This document shows positions 12,335-24,144 of a stretch of DNA of 64,000 bases, one piece after another. The notes beneath the pieces are model-generated. The model saw only the letters and a list, made by a program, of their open reading frames with translations. It did no database searches and had not been told where the DNA came from. The stretch covers positions 155,092,258-155,156,257 of the forward strand of contig CM067081.1 of the NCBI GenBank assembly GCA_034008185.1, given 5' to 3'. Source of the stretch: Gorsachius magnificus (lineage: Eukaryota > Chordata > Aves > Pelecaniformes > Ardeidae). The translations under genes and the position numbers were made by a program. Numbering within the stretch: position 1 is the first letter of the stretch; every line of letters begins with the position of its first letter.

Positions 12335-13862
12335 CTGAAGGCAAAAAGGACACATTACTCCTACAGACAAGTACTTCCAGGAGAGAGAACAAAATGAGCA
12401 AGAGAATCCACGGGGCTATCACTTTGTCATGGAATTCAGGACACATTCAGTGCAACACTGAGTAAAAATACAGTAGAAATACATTTTGTGTTGGTGCAAT
12501 AAATTCTCTATTCGTTAGTATCTGCTGCAGCAGTAATTAGATTACCAAAAGATATAAGTGACGAAACACCCACTGTTCCCTCTTGCATACTGAAAGACCT
12601 TCACTACATAAATGTGGCTAATTTTACAGGACTTGAACACTGAATCAGCCACACTGAAATCCGTCATACCCAACAGACTGATGAAAATCTAAAGGAAAAA
12701 AAGCTACAAATCTCTCTTTCTTGTAGACTGAAATATAGTATTTATCTTGTCTAAAAGAGCACATATTGGGTCCATTAATACACATTAGTATCAGTCTAAC
12801 ACTTTTAAAACACTTAATTAGCACACAATCTTTTAAATCTAGATACATATAGCATAAAGTCTTTCACAGGAGAGAAAGAATGAGCACAGGAGAGAGTGAG
12901 CATAGAGGAATGTGAGCAGGCACACAAACCTTAACTACATGCACATCTGTGGATTCCCTGATACACTTACCCAAAGAAATCCTATGATCAGGTTACAGAC
13001 CCTAATCTCAACGTTATACAAGGTTCAAGAAGAGAAAATGTGTCTACTGTCTATCTACATAACCACATTAAGCAGTGGAAAAGATATCACACCTGCACAA
13101 TTAAAGAAGTGATGTCTTGCCATACAGTTATTAACAGAGCAGAAACAACACATGAAACATACCTGAACAAAAGCACCACGTTTGAGACTCGTTAACTCTC
13201 TGCCTACATACTCAATCCTTGTCACTACCTCATTACATAGTCAGCCAACCAGGCAGGTGGTTTTGTTATGCAAATAGTGCCTAAAAAGATCTTACATGAT
13301 ACCACTGACTCTCAAAATCTATTACATGGGTAATATTTTACTTTAGATTATTAGTAGTCATGAACTCCACATAAACTGTTGCCATACAGTAGCCATGGAA
13401 AGCTGAACACTACACGAGCAATCTGCCTGCTCACATTATGCATCAGCAATCAATCTTCCTGCTCACCAATTCTCCGACATTATGAGAACTCTAAAAAGTA
13501 GCATTTAAAGTAAACATAATTTGAAACTTGACTCAAGTAGCTGCACTGTGATTTTATGAGTAAATGTTTCACAGAATTTTTTTCTCTTTGCACCCTTTGA
13601 AGTAAGAAAAAGAGCACACCCATTTTGCAACATGACAAAAAAATTTCCTGAAAAAAAAAATGAAATTATGGGGTTAACTGTTTATGATTTATCACCTCTC
13701 AACCATGGGTCCAGCAAGTATTTCACTAACAACCAAGAATTAAGTTTCAGAGCAGTAGAATGCAGGGTTTTGACTCGGCTTGCATACTTAATCACACATG
13801 AAGAAGTGTGAATCAATATGAAGCAATGTCTTCTCCTCCTCTCCATGTCAAGAAAAACTTAC
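12335..13862 (-). other. Intron 4 of KIAA1549
   Basis: Unique sequence of 1.5 kb between exons 4 and 5. No repeat family or additional exon was recognised. Confidence 0.85.
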
Positions 13863-14040
13863 CTGTCTGAACTTGGAATCTGTTATCTGGCACAGTGAAA
13901 GAAGGATGCAGCGAGAGGATCATGGGGGCCTCACCACGAAGAAGACTGCTGTTCACAAGCACATTTATGACAGCCACTGCCGTGTAAACAAAAGGACCTG
14001 AGGTCACCAAGAAAGCAAATCTGGGGGAAACTTTATAAAC
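13863..14040 (-). CDS. KIAA1549: KIAA1549 exon 4 (conserved ectodomain)
   Basis: A 178-nt exon. The acceptor is an almost pure T tract ending tttgtag|GTTTAT and the donor is CAGACAG|GTAAG. It enters in phase 0 and leaves in phase 1. The product reads VYKVSPRFAFLVTSGPFVYT, then AVAVINVLVNSSLL, and ends SFTVPDNRFQVQT. The segments FLVTSGPFVYTA, VINVL and FQVQT are near identical to human KIAA1549 as I recall it. One N-glycosylation sequon (NSS) is present and there is no cysteine. The alternating hydrophobic pattern suggests beta strands, not a membrane span. The 5.8 kb intron before it (to exon 3) and the 1.5 kb intron after it show no extra in-phase exon. Confidence 0.94.
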
Positions 14041-16931
14041 CTACAAAAAAAAAAAAAGAAAAAGAAATTTAAAAAAAAATCTTCAGTGTGAAATCTGGCA
14101 ACACTTTAGACCTATGTAGTCTCATGCATTTCAAGAGGCAGGAAAATGCAATCTTTATTTTTCAAAGAGAGAGCAGAAGCATAAGCACTCTGATAGCGCT
14201 GTGCCTTGCAGCCTCTGCTCCAGTGCATCAGAGAGGCAACACTCCTGTGCTAGGTGCACCTACTAGAATCTCTTCAGCACAACAAACCAATCTGATTTAT
14301 CACATCCCAGCACAGCAGCACTCCCCCTCGCCTGCATTCCCCTGGAGTACATAAGAGTTCCCACCAAAAATTGCTGTTTACTTACTGAACTGCTTGCATA
14401 GCTTCTGCATTTCAGTCACATACTGCATAGCGAATACATCCTATACCATTCACATGTGATACGCAAGAAGCGAAATACACATAACCTCTGTTTTATGGAT
14501 ACGATTTTCACACTCAAGAATGCTTTCTTCCAGAGAACACTTCTATCTGCTTATTTCAGCAGTTACCACAATTACAATTTTCCTCTTCCAATTCATCTCC
14601 TGACTGAGTATTCTTAAAAACCCTGAGGAGCCTTAGTCATTGTGTAAAAGAAAAGAGATTGTAAGTTAAATATAAAGCTAGGTGAATGTTTCCATGCAGA
14701 CACTCTTGTCCACCATTTCTGTCACCTAAGTAAAAACAAACTGAAGGCTTTTATTTATTTAAACATACTGGTATCTTTTCTCTCCTTTAGAGAAATTCAC
14801 TCAATATCAAGGACACCTGTTTCTCTAGTAATATTTTTTTCCTCTTTGGTTTATTCCCCCAGTTCGCTTTATTTGCCTAAGGCAGTCACACTAAAATATT
14901 TTGAGATATCCAACATGATGGCCTCACAAATAAATAAATAATCTAAACCAGAGACCCAAAGGCTCTGCTAAATGCGCACCTCTTAGATGAAGAGATGCTA
15001 GCACCTTCCAAGGCTTTGTGCTGGTGAAGGGGTACGTTAGGTATCCTCAACTTCAGGAACAGCCTGATAGAAAAGCGCAGCGCTACTTAGAATTGTGACC
15101 CACACGTTCCTTACTGGTATTTCTGCAACAGTGTAAAGCGATGGCAACTGCTGTTTAGATGAGACAGCAAGCAGCTCCTTCCTGTCCTCTAAAACCCATG
15201 CATTTCAAAGAGATTACCTTCACCAGAAGAAACTACCTTAGTAGCAGAAGGAAAGAAAAAAAAAGAAATCTATGCTGCTCATTATTCCTTTCTTCCTTCT
15301 TAGTCCACAAACATATGCAGCATCCAGCTTTTATTTTAAATGGGTTTAGACCCACAGAACTCAAATTTGTTTGATATGAATAATATGCACAGCTCTTTTC
15401 AGTTCCTCTTATCTGAAGTTTTATCCTTTTATCTCAGGATTAAATGATCTCTGCAGCTTCAGTTTGTCAAATGGAAACAGCAGTTATACTGGGTAAGACA
15501 TGCCAAAAGAAAGTTGCCCATTACATGCAAAGGAGACTACTTAAAAAGGCAAGAAAAAGAGGAATTAGAATCACAAATCTCAGTGACAATTTGCTGGTGA
15601 TTTCTACAGCAATATATGCTGAGGAAGAGAGGCCTAGTGTAGCCAGCGTGTATTCATGCACTAGGGTTAGGTATTTCAGACAAGCAAGCCAGCCTCTGGT
15701 AACCCAGCTGTCTCCATCTCTGACCTGTTGCAGTGCACCACAGATGTAACGAAAGCAGCCAACCCCAAACGCTCCCCTGAAATTTTGCATTGACTTTTTC
15801 GCCTTCACAGCTAATGCTGCTTCTCTTTTGTGCTTCACTGCTGCAGAAGACTGACAGCAACTCCAGAAGAATGGAAATTTAGGAACAAAACTTTTAAGTG
15901 TAATTTTGAGGTGGGTGGATTAGTACCACTACAGGTCAAAACGACAGCTATTTCTGCTTGAGATATTGCAGGGTTGTCTAGAGTTAGCTCTCTACAACCT
16001 GAATTCAGATGACAGAAATAATATAGCCACGCCAGCATGATGCTGTCTACAAGCTAACTCATGGAGAAGTTTGCAAAGTCGTCTAGGATAGATGAGCACA
16101 GCTCATAACTCTTGATTCATGAATGAGAAGAGCTCCTCTCGGCACAGCCATTCACCCAACCCTCTCTTGGAGGTCTCACCTCTACCTCCAGGACAGTTAG
16201 GTGCTAACAAATTAGCTAGCTGAACCACCACATTTTAGAGTAAACCAGTACAAATTTCTTATCTTAACACTTTGGGCCAGAAAGCCGGAGAAGCAGGCAA
16301 AACTCCATGTGCACTTTGGAGCCATTCCCACAGAAAAAGCAGAAACCTTGAGCAGGAGCAGAGAAGCCTTAGACCACCCCAAGTTAAGCTACCCCTTCTC
16401 CAAAGTGCGACGGCTAATCCAGCGCTGCTGTTTCCAGAGCACAACCTATCTCATTCAAAGCTACCCTCACAAGGGAGAGCGCTTCTAGTATAGAAAGTCT
16501 CCAAGCCTCAATTTACTAGAGGCTAGAAGAGTATTTGGGGAAAACATCATTGTATGCTTACTCTGTCCCTTATTATCTTCCCTAAGCATTAACTATTGAT
16601 TATTGTCCGCTAAAATATTTGATTAGATGCACATTTGCTACAATCTAATCCATGCCTACACTCCACTGTATTATGCTGTGTAAACATCTGGCAGAAAGCA
16701 CAAACAACCGATCTCCTCCCCGCCACCTTATTAAGCATCCTGTAAAGAGCCTCCAGAGAGCGTTTAACTTCCTGAAGATGGGCGCCAAAGGCTCACAGCT
16801 CTTAAAAATGAAACAACGCTGCTGCTGCACATTAGGATCCTAAGGCAACAATTCTCTCACCATTTTTATACACCTAAATGGTACCAGCCCGAATTTCAGC
16901 AGCCCTGAGTAGTGATGAAGCCAGCACAAGT

Positions 16932-16944
16932 CCACAAGGTGGCA
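16932..16944 (+). promoter_or_regulatory. CTCF-like core motif
   Basis: ccacaaggtggca matches the CTCF core consensus CCASYAGRKGGCR at all but one position (A for Y at the fifth base). Motif match only; such matches also occur by chance. Confidence 0.3.
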
Positions 16945-17927
16945 TCTTTGAAAGAACTATTTAACTGCCTGACAAGGAACTGATCTCCTTACTTTGAAGG
17001 CAGAGGTCTGCCAATTTTGGATTACAGAAACCAATAGGCTAAGGACAGGCCCCCAAACCCACATTAAATACAGCAACAAAGCAACTGAGGTATATATTAT
17101 ACTTCATGATAAAATTCCCAAGCACAAATGAGGCTGGCAAAAAGCTTTTTCCTGTTGGCATGAACTTAATGGCACCAGGGGTCCTGGCAGCCAGTCAGTG
17201 CCAACACTGTTTTAGTTCACACCCCAGTGTAACACAGCTAAGTCAAGGGAACATTGTACAACAGATCTTACCCAAGTGTCATAAGGTTTACATTAGAGAA
17301 AGTTGACAAAACTTAACTCTTATTCAATCAATAGGGTCTTACTCTTTTGCAGACACAAGACACTGAGACCATCTGGAAAGAACTTTAAAATTTTAGGTTA
17401 TTCTCACTTTGCTGTAAGGACTTTTGCTAGGAAAAAAATGACAAAAGTTTTTTCATTAGGCAGGATTCAAGCCTGCCTCTTTTTTTTTTCCACTTCAACA
17501 ACTCAGAATGTTTGAAATAATGAAAAAGCAGAGACCAAAGTTTCAACTGAATAAGTTGGAAAAAAAAATGTTTTAATTCTCCTTTCAGTGTTAAACTTGA
17601 TTTGTACTTAAAGCGAGCAGCAGTTATATCCATCGTTGCTATGGATTTTATTTTTAAAGCATACATTGTTACCAAGTTAACTTTAACAAGACTGTCTCCT
17701 GATTTACTGTGCATTACATCACAGCAAGGGAACAACATCTGTGAGCTGTAATAGGAGATACAGGAAAAAAGCAGCTTAGAGAAGGGCACTGCTTTACCAT
17801 AACTTGCACGTGTACACACAGTCCATGGGTACTCTCGACTAACAAGCCAGGTCTCTGAGTTAATTAAGTTTAGCAGTATAGACAAATTCTGTTTAAAATT
17901 TTGCATTATACCGCCATTAAATGTGCC

Positions 17928-18018
17928 GATACCATAGATACCATAGACAGCTCTTTATTTAAAATAAGTCTTGTTAGTAGATGAAGAGTTAAAATAAGTT
18001 TTGTTAGAGGTGAAGACA
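17928..18018 (+). repeat. Small tandem duplications
   Basis: gataccata is repeated head to tail at 17928-17945. Close by, aaaataagtcttgttag (17961-17977) recurs as aaaataagttttgttag (17991-18007), a 30-bp period with one change. Likely replication slippage. Confidence 0.8.
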
Positions 18019-19815
18019 TTTGCTAGTGATTATTTTTAGTGCAAACCCCACACCTAAGGCATCACAAAGAGAACACACACGATAGCAGCATTCTAGCATA
18101 AAATAAGCAAAACTGATTCCACAGAGATGTTTTCTTCTTTCGATAAAAAAGAATTCGCAAAGAATGAAGCTGGACTAACTGCATTATTTATAAAAACAGT
18201 TGCTTCTGAGCACCCTTAGGCCCAAAATATCCTACTGAGAGCTTTACAAGGCAACAGTGTGCATGAAAGAAAGGAATTTAAAGGGCAAAAATATAAAGCA
18301 GCAAGATACCAAATGTTGGCTCCAATCAACCCTCAAATATTTCGCAACAGATTTTGTCTTGCTGTGGTTACTATTAAGAGGTTAAGAGCTTCTGTATTAT
18401 TGAGGCATATAAGGTCACTGAAAATTAGTGTAGTTCTATCATCATGAAGTTTTGAGTTCTACTTTACCATGCCAGTTTGCACAATCTGAATGGTTAATTC
18501 ACAAACCAGAAGAAAAATCTCTTATTTACAAAAAAAAACGAAAAAGCTTATGGGCAGGTATTGCTAAAAGGACCTAAACCAAACATATTTATAATGGCAG
18601 CTCACTGTGGCTGAAGTTTGGCAGAAATTCGTAACACTCCTATCTTGACTGGGTAGTAGAGAGGTATATTCTCAAACACCAGACAGGAGTCGTTTAATTA
18701 CTGAGCGCAGTGATTATGGCAGGAACGTCAAAACGCTGCTTCCCCACACAGATCAGCGAGCAGAAGTTAGAGGCACAAGGGATTCTGTGCATGGAGAAAC
18801 TCAAGTTATGTTCAAAATTCAGACTGCTACTTGAGTAAACTTTGTAATGAAAATGAGATCACAGACTCAAAAAGGTAAGGTAATGTGGTGCTGGGCTATC
18901 ACAACTGGATGAACGCAGAGATTAAAAACTGCAAGTGCAGCTGAAGCTGCACCTACTCCAGTAGTTCCAATAAAACATTTCATTTTGTCCCCAGCATTGA
19001 AGATCTGATTATACAACAACGGTACCCACAAACTGCCTCTACAGTCTTTTCCTCTCAGACAGAGGGTTTGAGACAGAGTGGGGGAAAAGAGCCTTTAAAT
19101 CTCATCTCAAATAGATACTCACTTTGAGGCTAGGAAACAACACTGAAATATTATTCAAAGATGATTCCTTGAACATCAAAGCAGAGGAAGCTTTCAAAAA
19201 ACCCCAAGAGCACAGCAATTCCTAGCCCTGTGAGTGGGGGCAGGACAGAAGTCACACCTATCTGCAGGCTTAAAAACAACATCTTACCATTGCACACCTG
19301 ATTTATTTTTTTTTTCCCTTTTTCATCTGCTAAATCCTGCATTTGGGATTCCACCACTTCCCCTGCAAGTGTTGACAGCCACACTTACAACATAAAATAG
19401 CACAAGGCTGTGCAGAAGGTTTGGTTTTGTTTAAGGTGCTAAGTCTATAATCAGCTAGCAGAAGAAACAAAACTTTTAAACAGGTATTTCAAAGGGTAAA
19501 AGCTTTTCAGTTCAGTTTCAGTTCACCAGCCAAAGGAGGTGAGCAGTAGGGGCTGGTCACTGCTCACTCACCTCCAGCAAAACCAAGGCCTGTCCTGGAA
19601 AATGATGGCATTCAATGTAAAAAAGCCGATGTCATATTCACGTTAAAAAAACCAGAACAACACAAAAATCATGACTAACATTTAAGTTAGAATAAACCTC
19701 TCTCTGATATAGTACCACATGGGTTGTTTTTAAATCATCATTTTAGCCTGTTAAGTAAAACCAGTATTGTATTACCTTGATCAAAGAGTACCTGTGCACA
19801 CTTCACAGCACTTAC

Positions 19816-19904
19816 CTCTAGCTCTACTGATCGCCTGAACTGAACTCTGAGCACTTCTCTGATGGATTCGCTGACATTTTGTAGAACAGCTCTTCGGGCC
19901 AGCA
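19816..19904 (-). CDS. KIAA1549: KIAA1549 exon 3 (start of conserved DUF3827 ectodomain)
   Basis: An 89-nt exon. The acceptor is gacattcatttccag|TGCTGG and the donor is CTAGAG|GTAAGTG. The two leading bases complete the split codon left by exon 2 (G+TG = Val), giving VLARRAVLQNVSESIREV then LRVQFRRSVELE. It ends in phase 0. The VLARRAV start follows YLVTA from exon 2 exactly as in the KIAA1549 family (human YLITT-VLARRAV, from memory). It holds one N-glycosylation sequon (NVS) and an amphipathic, Arg-rich helix-like segment. This is the first of five short, well-conserved exons that contrast with the rapidly evolving mucin exon. Splice sites, phase and family match all agree. Confidence 0.94.
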
Positions 19905-21408
19905 CTGGAAATGAATGTCAATCAGTAAATACATTTTAGTGTCATCTCCCGGGCTTTGGTGCAAAGCTGCATTTTCAATTGTGCAATGCATGAAAAAGCA
20001 GGCAATGAGATCAATTGCATCGAACGGGTAAGACGGTGGACAAGGAAACAGGTAAAGGTATGACTGTATCCTAAAAAGTGACTGTACAGACAGTTTAAGG
20101 AGCTCCAGGTTTACTTTCTCTCTCATTTTGTTTTTCCGTATCTAATGTCTTTAGCATTCTAGTAAAAGAATCTTCTAAAGAGCCACTGAGGCATTCAAAT
20201 TGGATCTGAAAGTCGCAGCACATTCCGTCTGACCTGTGCACAACGAGCCTGCTGTCATAACGCAGTTAAAGTTTTGTAGGCAACGCATGGAATGCAGATG
20301 AGGTCAGAAAAAAGCCACAGAAAATATGCATCTACTTTTCTCTTAAATAAAAAGTAAACAAACTTGACATTGATTACTGAAAGGGATATCCACCAAGTAA
20401 GAAACTGCTTTTAAAACCCCACATCCCTATGGATGTCATGTCTGTTACGGTCACACTTCAGACCGTGACTATGGTCAAAGAAACAACTGAGAAGTGTTGT
20501 GTTGTCATCCTGCATTTACTTTCCAACAGTAACTTGCCTACAAAAGTACTCAAATTACAAGTTTAAAAAAAAAAATATCTTCCTCATCACCAGCATAGCC
20601 AGCTCACCTTCATATCTGGAGGATGAGTTATGCTCATTCTGGTTCACACATTACAAGTAAATCTTAAGGGCAAAATGTGTTGCTTACCACAGACCATGCA
20701 GCACTTCTGCAGCTGCCCTGGATTAGTTCGCTGGTATTGTTTTGTTAACAAGCTAGGAAGAGGTAGGAAAACACCAAAAAAGCAAACACAGATGCTGAGA
20801 CAATTAATTTTGAAACACACTAACGTCACTTTTTCTGGTTACAAACACACCAAATCCAATTGAAGTAAGTAGGGGAGGAGGGAAAACATAAACATAAGCT
20901 AGTACAGTAAAATTATAAAAATGGTAACGAAATCCAAACATTTTTAAAACCAACTCTCCTCTTCCATATTACAACATTACCTTGCATGCAGGTTTTTTTT
21001 ACAAACAGCAGCAACAACTGAAAGGAGAAACTTACTCAGTCAGAACATTTAATAGCTTGGCAGAACAGTACCATGACAGTAACATTCATTTACAACCCAT
21101 GAAATGATAAAGCAACCTCTAATTCAGCATACCTGTATATACGCGTCAGCAGTTTTAGAAGACATTTTCATTCCCTGTGCAGCTCAGTGCCATGTATACG
21201 TAACTCACTATCACAACTGACTTGCTCAAGGGAATTCTATTATTTTCAAGAGTAAATGATAAATCAATGCTTTTACAGCTGTTTGTCTAAATTTACACCA
21301 TACTTCTGTGAAAGGTTCACTTAGCTAATTCAACACCTGCAATTTAGCTAGGGGGTCACATTACAGCGGCTTCTGAAGAACAAAATAAAAATGTTAGGAA
21401 TATCTTAC
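19905..21408 (-). other. Intron 2 of KIAA1549
   Basis: Unique 1.5 kb sequence between the giant exon and exon 3. No repeats or exons were recognised. Confidence 0.85.
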
Positions 21409-24144
21409 CCGCAGTGACCAAGTAAGCGTCGGGAACTGTGATGTCGCAGACGTAGGGTTGCCTGGTGGTGGTCACAGCAGAGGTTACGACCACAGGTTCA
21501 GGTGGAGTAGTGGTCGCCAGAGGGTTGGAGAAGAAGGTCCCCAGGCTACCTGCAGCAGTCGTACCGTGGCTGCCTGTGGCACCGGTGGCAGTGGTCATGG
21601 GGACAGTGGTGGGAGAGGCCGATGCATCAGTACCAGCAGTTACACTGCTTCCTGCTGGAACTTCATATCCAGTGGGAGGGCTAGAAGTCGAAGGAAATTG
21701 CATGGGAGCAAACGATGTGGTCACAGACAGGGATGCTGTAGGGAAGGGCGTCACACTGCTGGTGTCAGCACGTGACGTCAGGATGTCAGGGTCTGTGGGA
21801 AGAAGGGCTGTATGGGCACTGCCCTCGCTGTGAGGTGTTAAAAGCAGCGTGGGGTTAACTGTAGCACCAATATCCTCATCCTCATCGGAAGCTGGAGCAG
21901 ATGAGAGCAGAGATGAAGATACGTTTAAGACAGGAGTTGCCAGAAAGGTAGTAAACGAAGAGATCAGACCTGTTTCATTGAGCAGGATGCTGCTGGTAAC
22001 AGACTGGGTGTCAGAAGTGGGCAGCACCAGGGTAGGAACCACGGAGTGAGAAGCGGAGAGTGAAGGCTCCAACTGAGAGGTAGCTCCTGTAACAGCTGAG
22101 GTAAACACAACTTCAGAGCCCGCCGGCAATACGGAGGGTGCTTCCAGAAACACAGACGACTCGGAGTGAAAATCTGATGACAGCGTGATTTCAGGAACAT
22201 GTGCACCTGGTACAGAGGATGCATTTGAATAGAAGTACGATGTTTGGCCAAGAGGGAACTGAGAAACGTCGGCCTCAGTGGCAGAGCTGACAGTGGTAGC
22301 TAACTCCCAGCTGGAAACATCCTCCGAAAATACTGATGTCCCAGTCAACAAGGTCTGAGATAAAAGGGTTGATAAATCACTTTGCATGACAGAGTAAGAA
22401 TTTAGCGTGGCCGATGATAAAGACAAGTAGCTAGGTTCAATAAGAAATGGTGTTGATAAAAGATTGGATGGAAAATCTAAAATATTTAAAGATGGTTCTT
22501 CCCTTGTAGATGTCTTGTCAAGCAAAACCACAGATTCTGAGGGCATTAATTCTGGCAACTCCAGCAAAGTCGTATGACTGACTGCAAACGACACTACTGG
22601 CTCCCTTGGGATGAAGGTAGAGTCAAACAGAATGGTGGTGGCATCAGGAACTTCTACACGAGTGCTTGGTGTCAAGGAACCTGTTTCCAGAACAGGGAGG
22701 GAAGACTGAGCAGAAATGTTCAGTGATGTTCCTTCAGGGAGTTGATGGTAGGAAGGAGAAATTGTTACAGATGTTCTGTTGTTAAGGACAGTGTCCGTAG
22801 TGCTTAATAAAAATGCGCTTGAATCGGGCACTTCTGCAAATCTTGAAGAAAATGAAACAACCGGTCTCGATGGAAAAGAAGTATCAAAATTCTCAGGTGT
22901 AGGCTCCTCTAATTCATACCCATCGGTAATTATAGTTGTAAATGGAGTTATGCCTTGTACCTCAGAGGCTTTGATGGACAAAGTTTCAACATAATCGCCA
23001 GAGCCCACATCGTGTTCCGGGGAGAAGCCTGCTTCTGGCAGAAGTGAAACCGAGTCGCAATACGGACAAGAGCTGTATGATCTCGTGAAAGGCACTGGAC
23101 TCGTGAGCTCGCTAACAAGCTCTGATTGACTTGGTAGCTCTGAACCGGCAGGTAAATTTGGTGTTGTACTGGAGAATTCATGTGTAAACAGGCTGGCATT
23201 GAGAACCGCATTGGAGTCCATGGAAATGGCAGCTGAGTGAAGCGGGAAAGACGCAAGTGGAAGACTAAGAGGAAACACAGCGGGCTCAGCGCTGGCCGCT
23301 GAAGCCGGCACGGCCCAGGGAATGGTTGGAGTGGGGTAGGTCCTTAGACTGAGAGTTTCTGCTGCCCTGCTCCTCGCATAGGTGTGAATGTCACCAAACC
23401 AGTCTGCGCCCTGTGCTGTGGCATCTGGGCTATTTTTATCCAGCAGCTTGAGATGCAGAGGCGACCCTTCTGAAGCAGCCCCAAAAGGTAGAGCTGTTAA
23501 ACTTGCGTTAATGTCTTCCCGCGCTGCAGCTCCCGACTCTGAAGGAATGGAAGTGAAATAAATAGCTGTATTTGGAGGGTACAACGGCAAGCCTCTGCTT
23601 GCAGTTAGCATTTCACTATCTGGTACAAAAGGCTTCAATTCTGTAAGAGTGTCACTGCGTGCAGGGGCAGCGCTCAACCGAGTCTTTTGCTCTGCTGTTT
23701 CTGAGATACCATATGGTGAAAAAAAGACGGATAACGAAGGTGTTAGCAACACAGTTTCTAACGCTTCTCCTGGTGGCTCTACTGTATTAACTGAGTGATG
23801 ATCTGTTAAAACTGCAAAAGACTTCAGTGGAGGAGTCCAGTGTGCCTTTGGAAAGGAGCTAATAAAATCATCGTCACTTAAGAACGCCACATTGCTTGTT
23901 ACGGAGACATCTACCAACAGCGTGCTTCTGCCTTCTGGAACCCTGACCATTTCTTCTGGGTTAAATAAAGTCACATCAAAGGGAGTGGTAACGGATGACA
24001 AAACCGATTGAAAGAAATTGCTTTCTTGGGACTCCAAAGTACTTTTTGATAAGGCCATTTGTGTCCTGCTGCCTGATATGCTTTGGTGCACCTTTGAGTC
24101 CATCGAGAAAAAGGAAAAATTTTGCTGCTCCAAGGATCTCTCAC
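21409..24144 (-). CDS. KIAA1549: KIAA1549 giant mucin-like exon (exon 2 by homology), internal, partial gene
   Basis: This 2736-nt exon encodes about 912 codons of Ser/Thr/Pro-rich ectodomain, expected to be extracellular and heavily O-glycosylated. The acceptor is a long pyrimidine tract ending tacgtttag before GTGAGAG; the donor is GCGG|GTAAGATA. It starts and ends in phase 1. The first residues (ERSLEQQNFSFFSM) align with human 'EQHNLSLYSM'. Further landmarks shared with my memory of human KIAA1549 are VSVTS, HWT-P, EALE plus LTPSL, a CxxC pair, DVGSGD, FPSRP and the terminal YVCDITVPDAYL. These lie in fast-evolving sequence, so they argue for KIAA1549 over KIAA1549L. Seen directly: several N-x-S/T sequons, only three cysteines, no transmembrane segment, and a Thr-rich end. 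The open frame continues about 85 nt upstream of the acceptor, but that stretch is intron. In humans the gene is linked to recessive retinitis pigmentosa and to BRAF fusions in glioma. Confidence 0.92.

Larger units (their letters stand above)
14041..19815 (-). other. Intron 3 of KIAA1549 (5.8 kb)
   Basis: Mostly unique sequence. It contains a CTCF-like core at 16932-16944 and a small tandem duplication around 17928-18018. Its 3' end is the long T tract that serves the exon 4 acceptor. No further exon was recognised. Confidence 0.85.

Noticed and set aside
21465..22251. Several long open frames on both strands overlapping the giant exon
   Set aside because: They are frame shadows of a compositionally biased Ser/Thr-rich exon and have no family match of their own.
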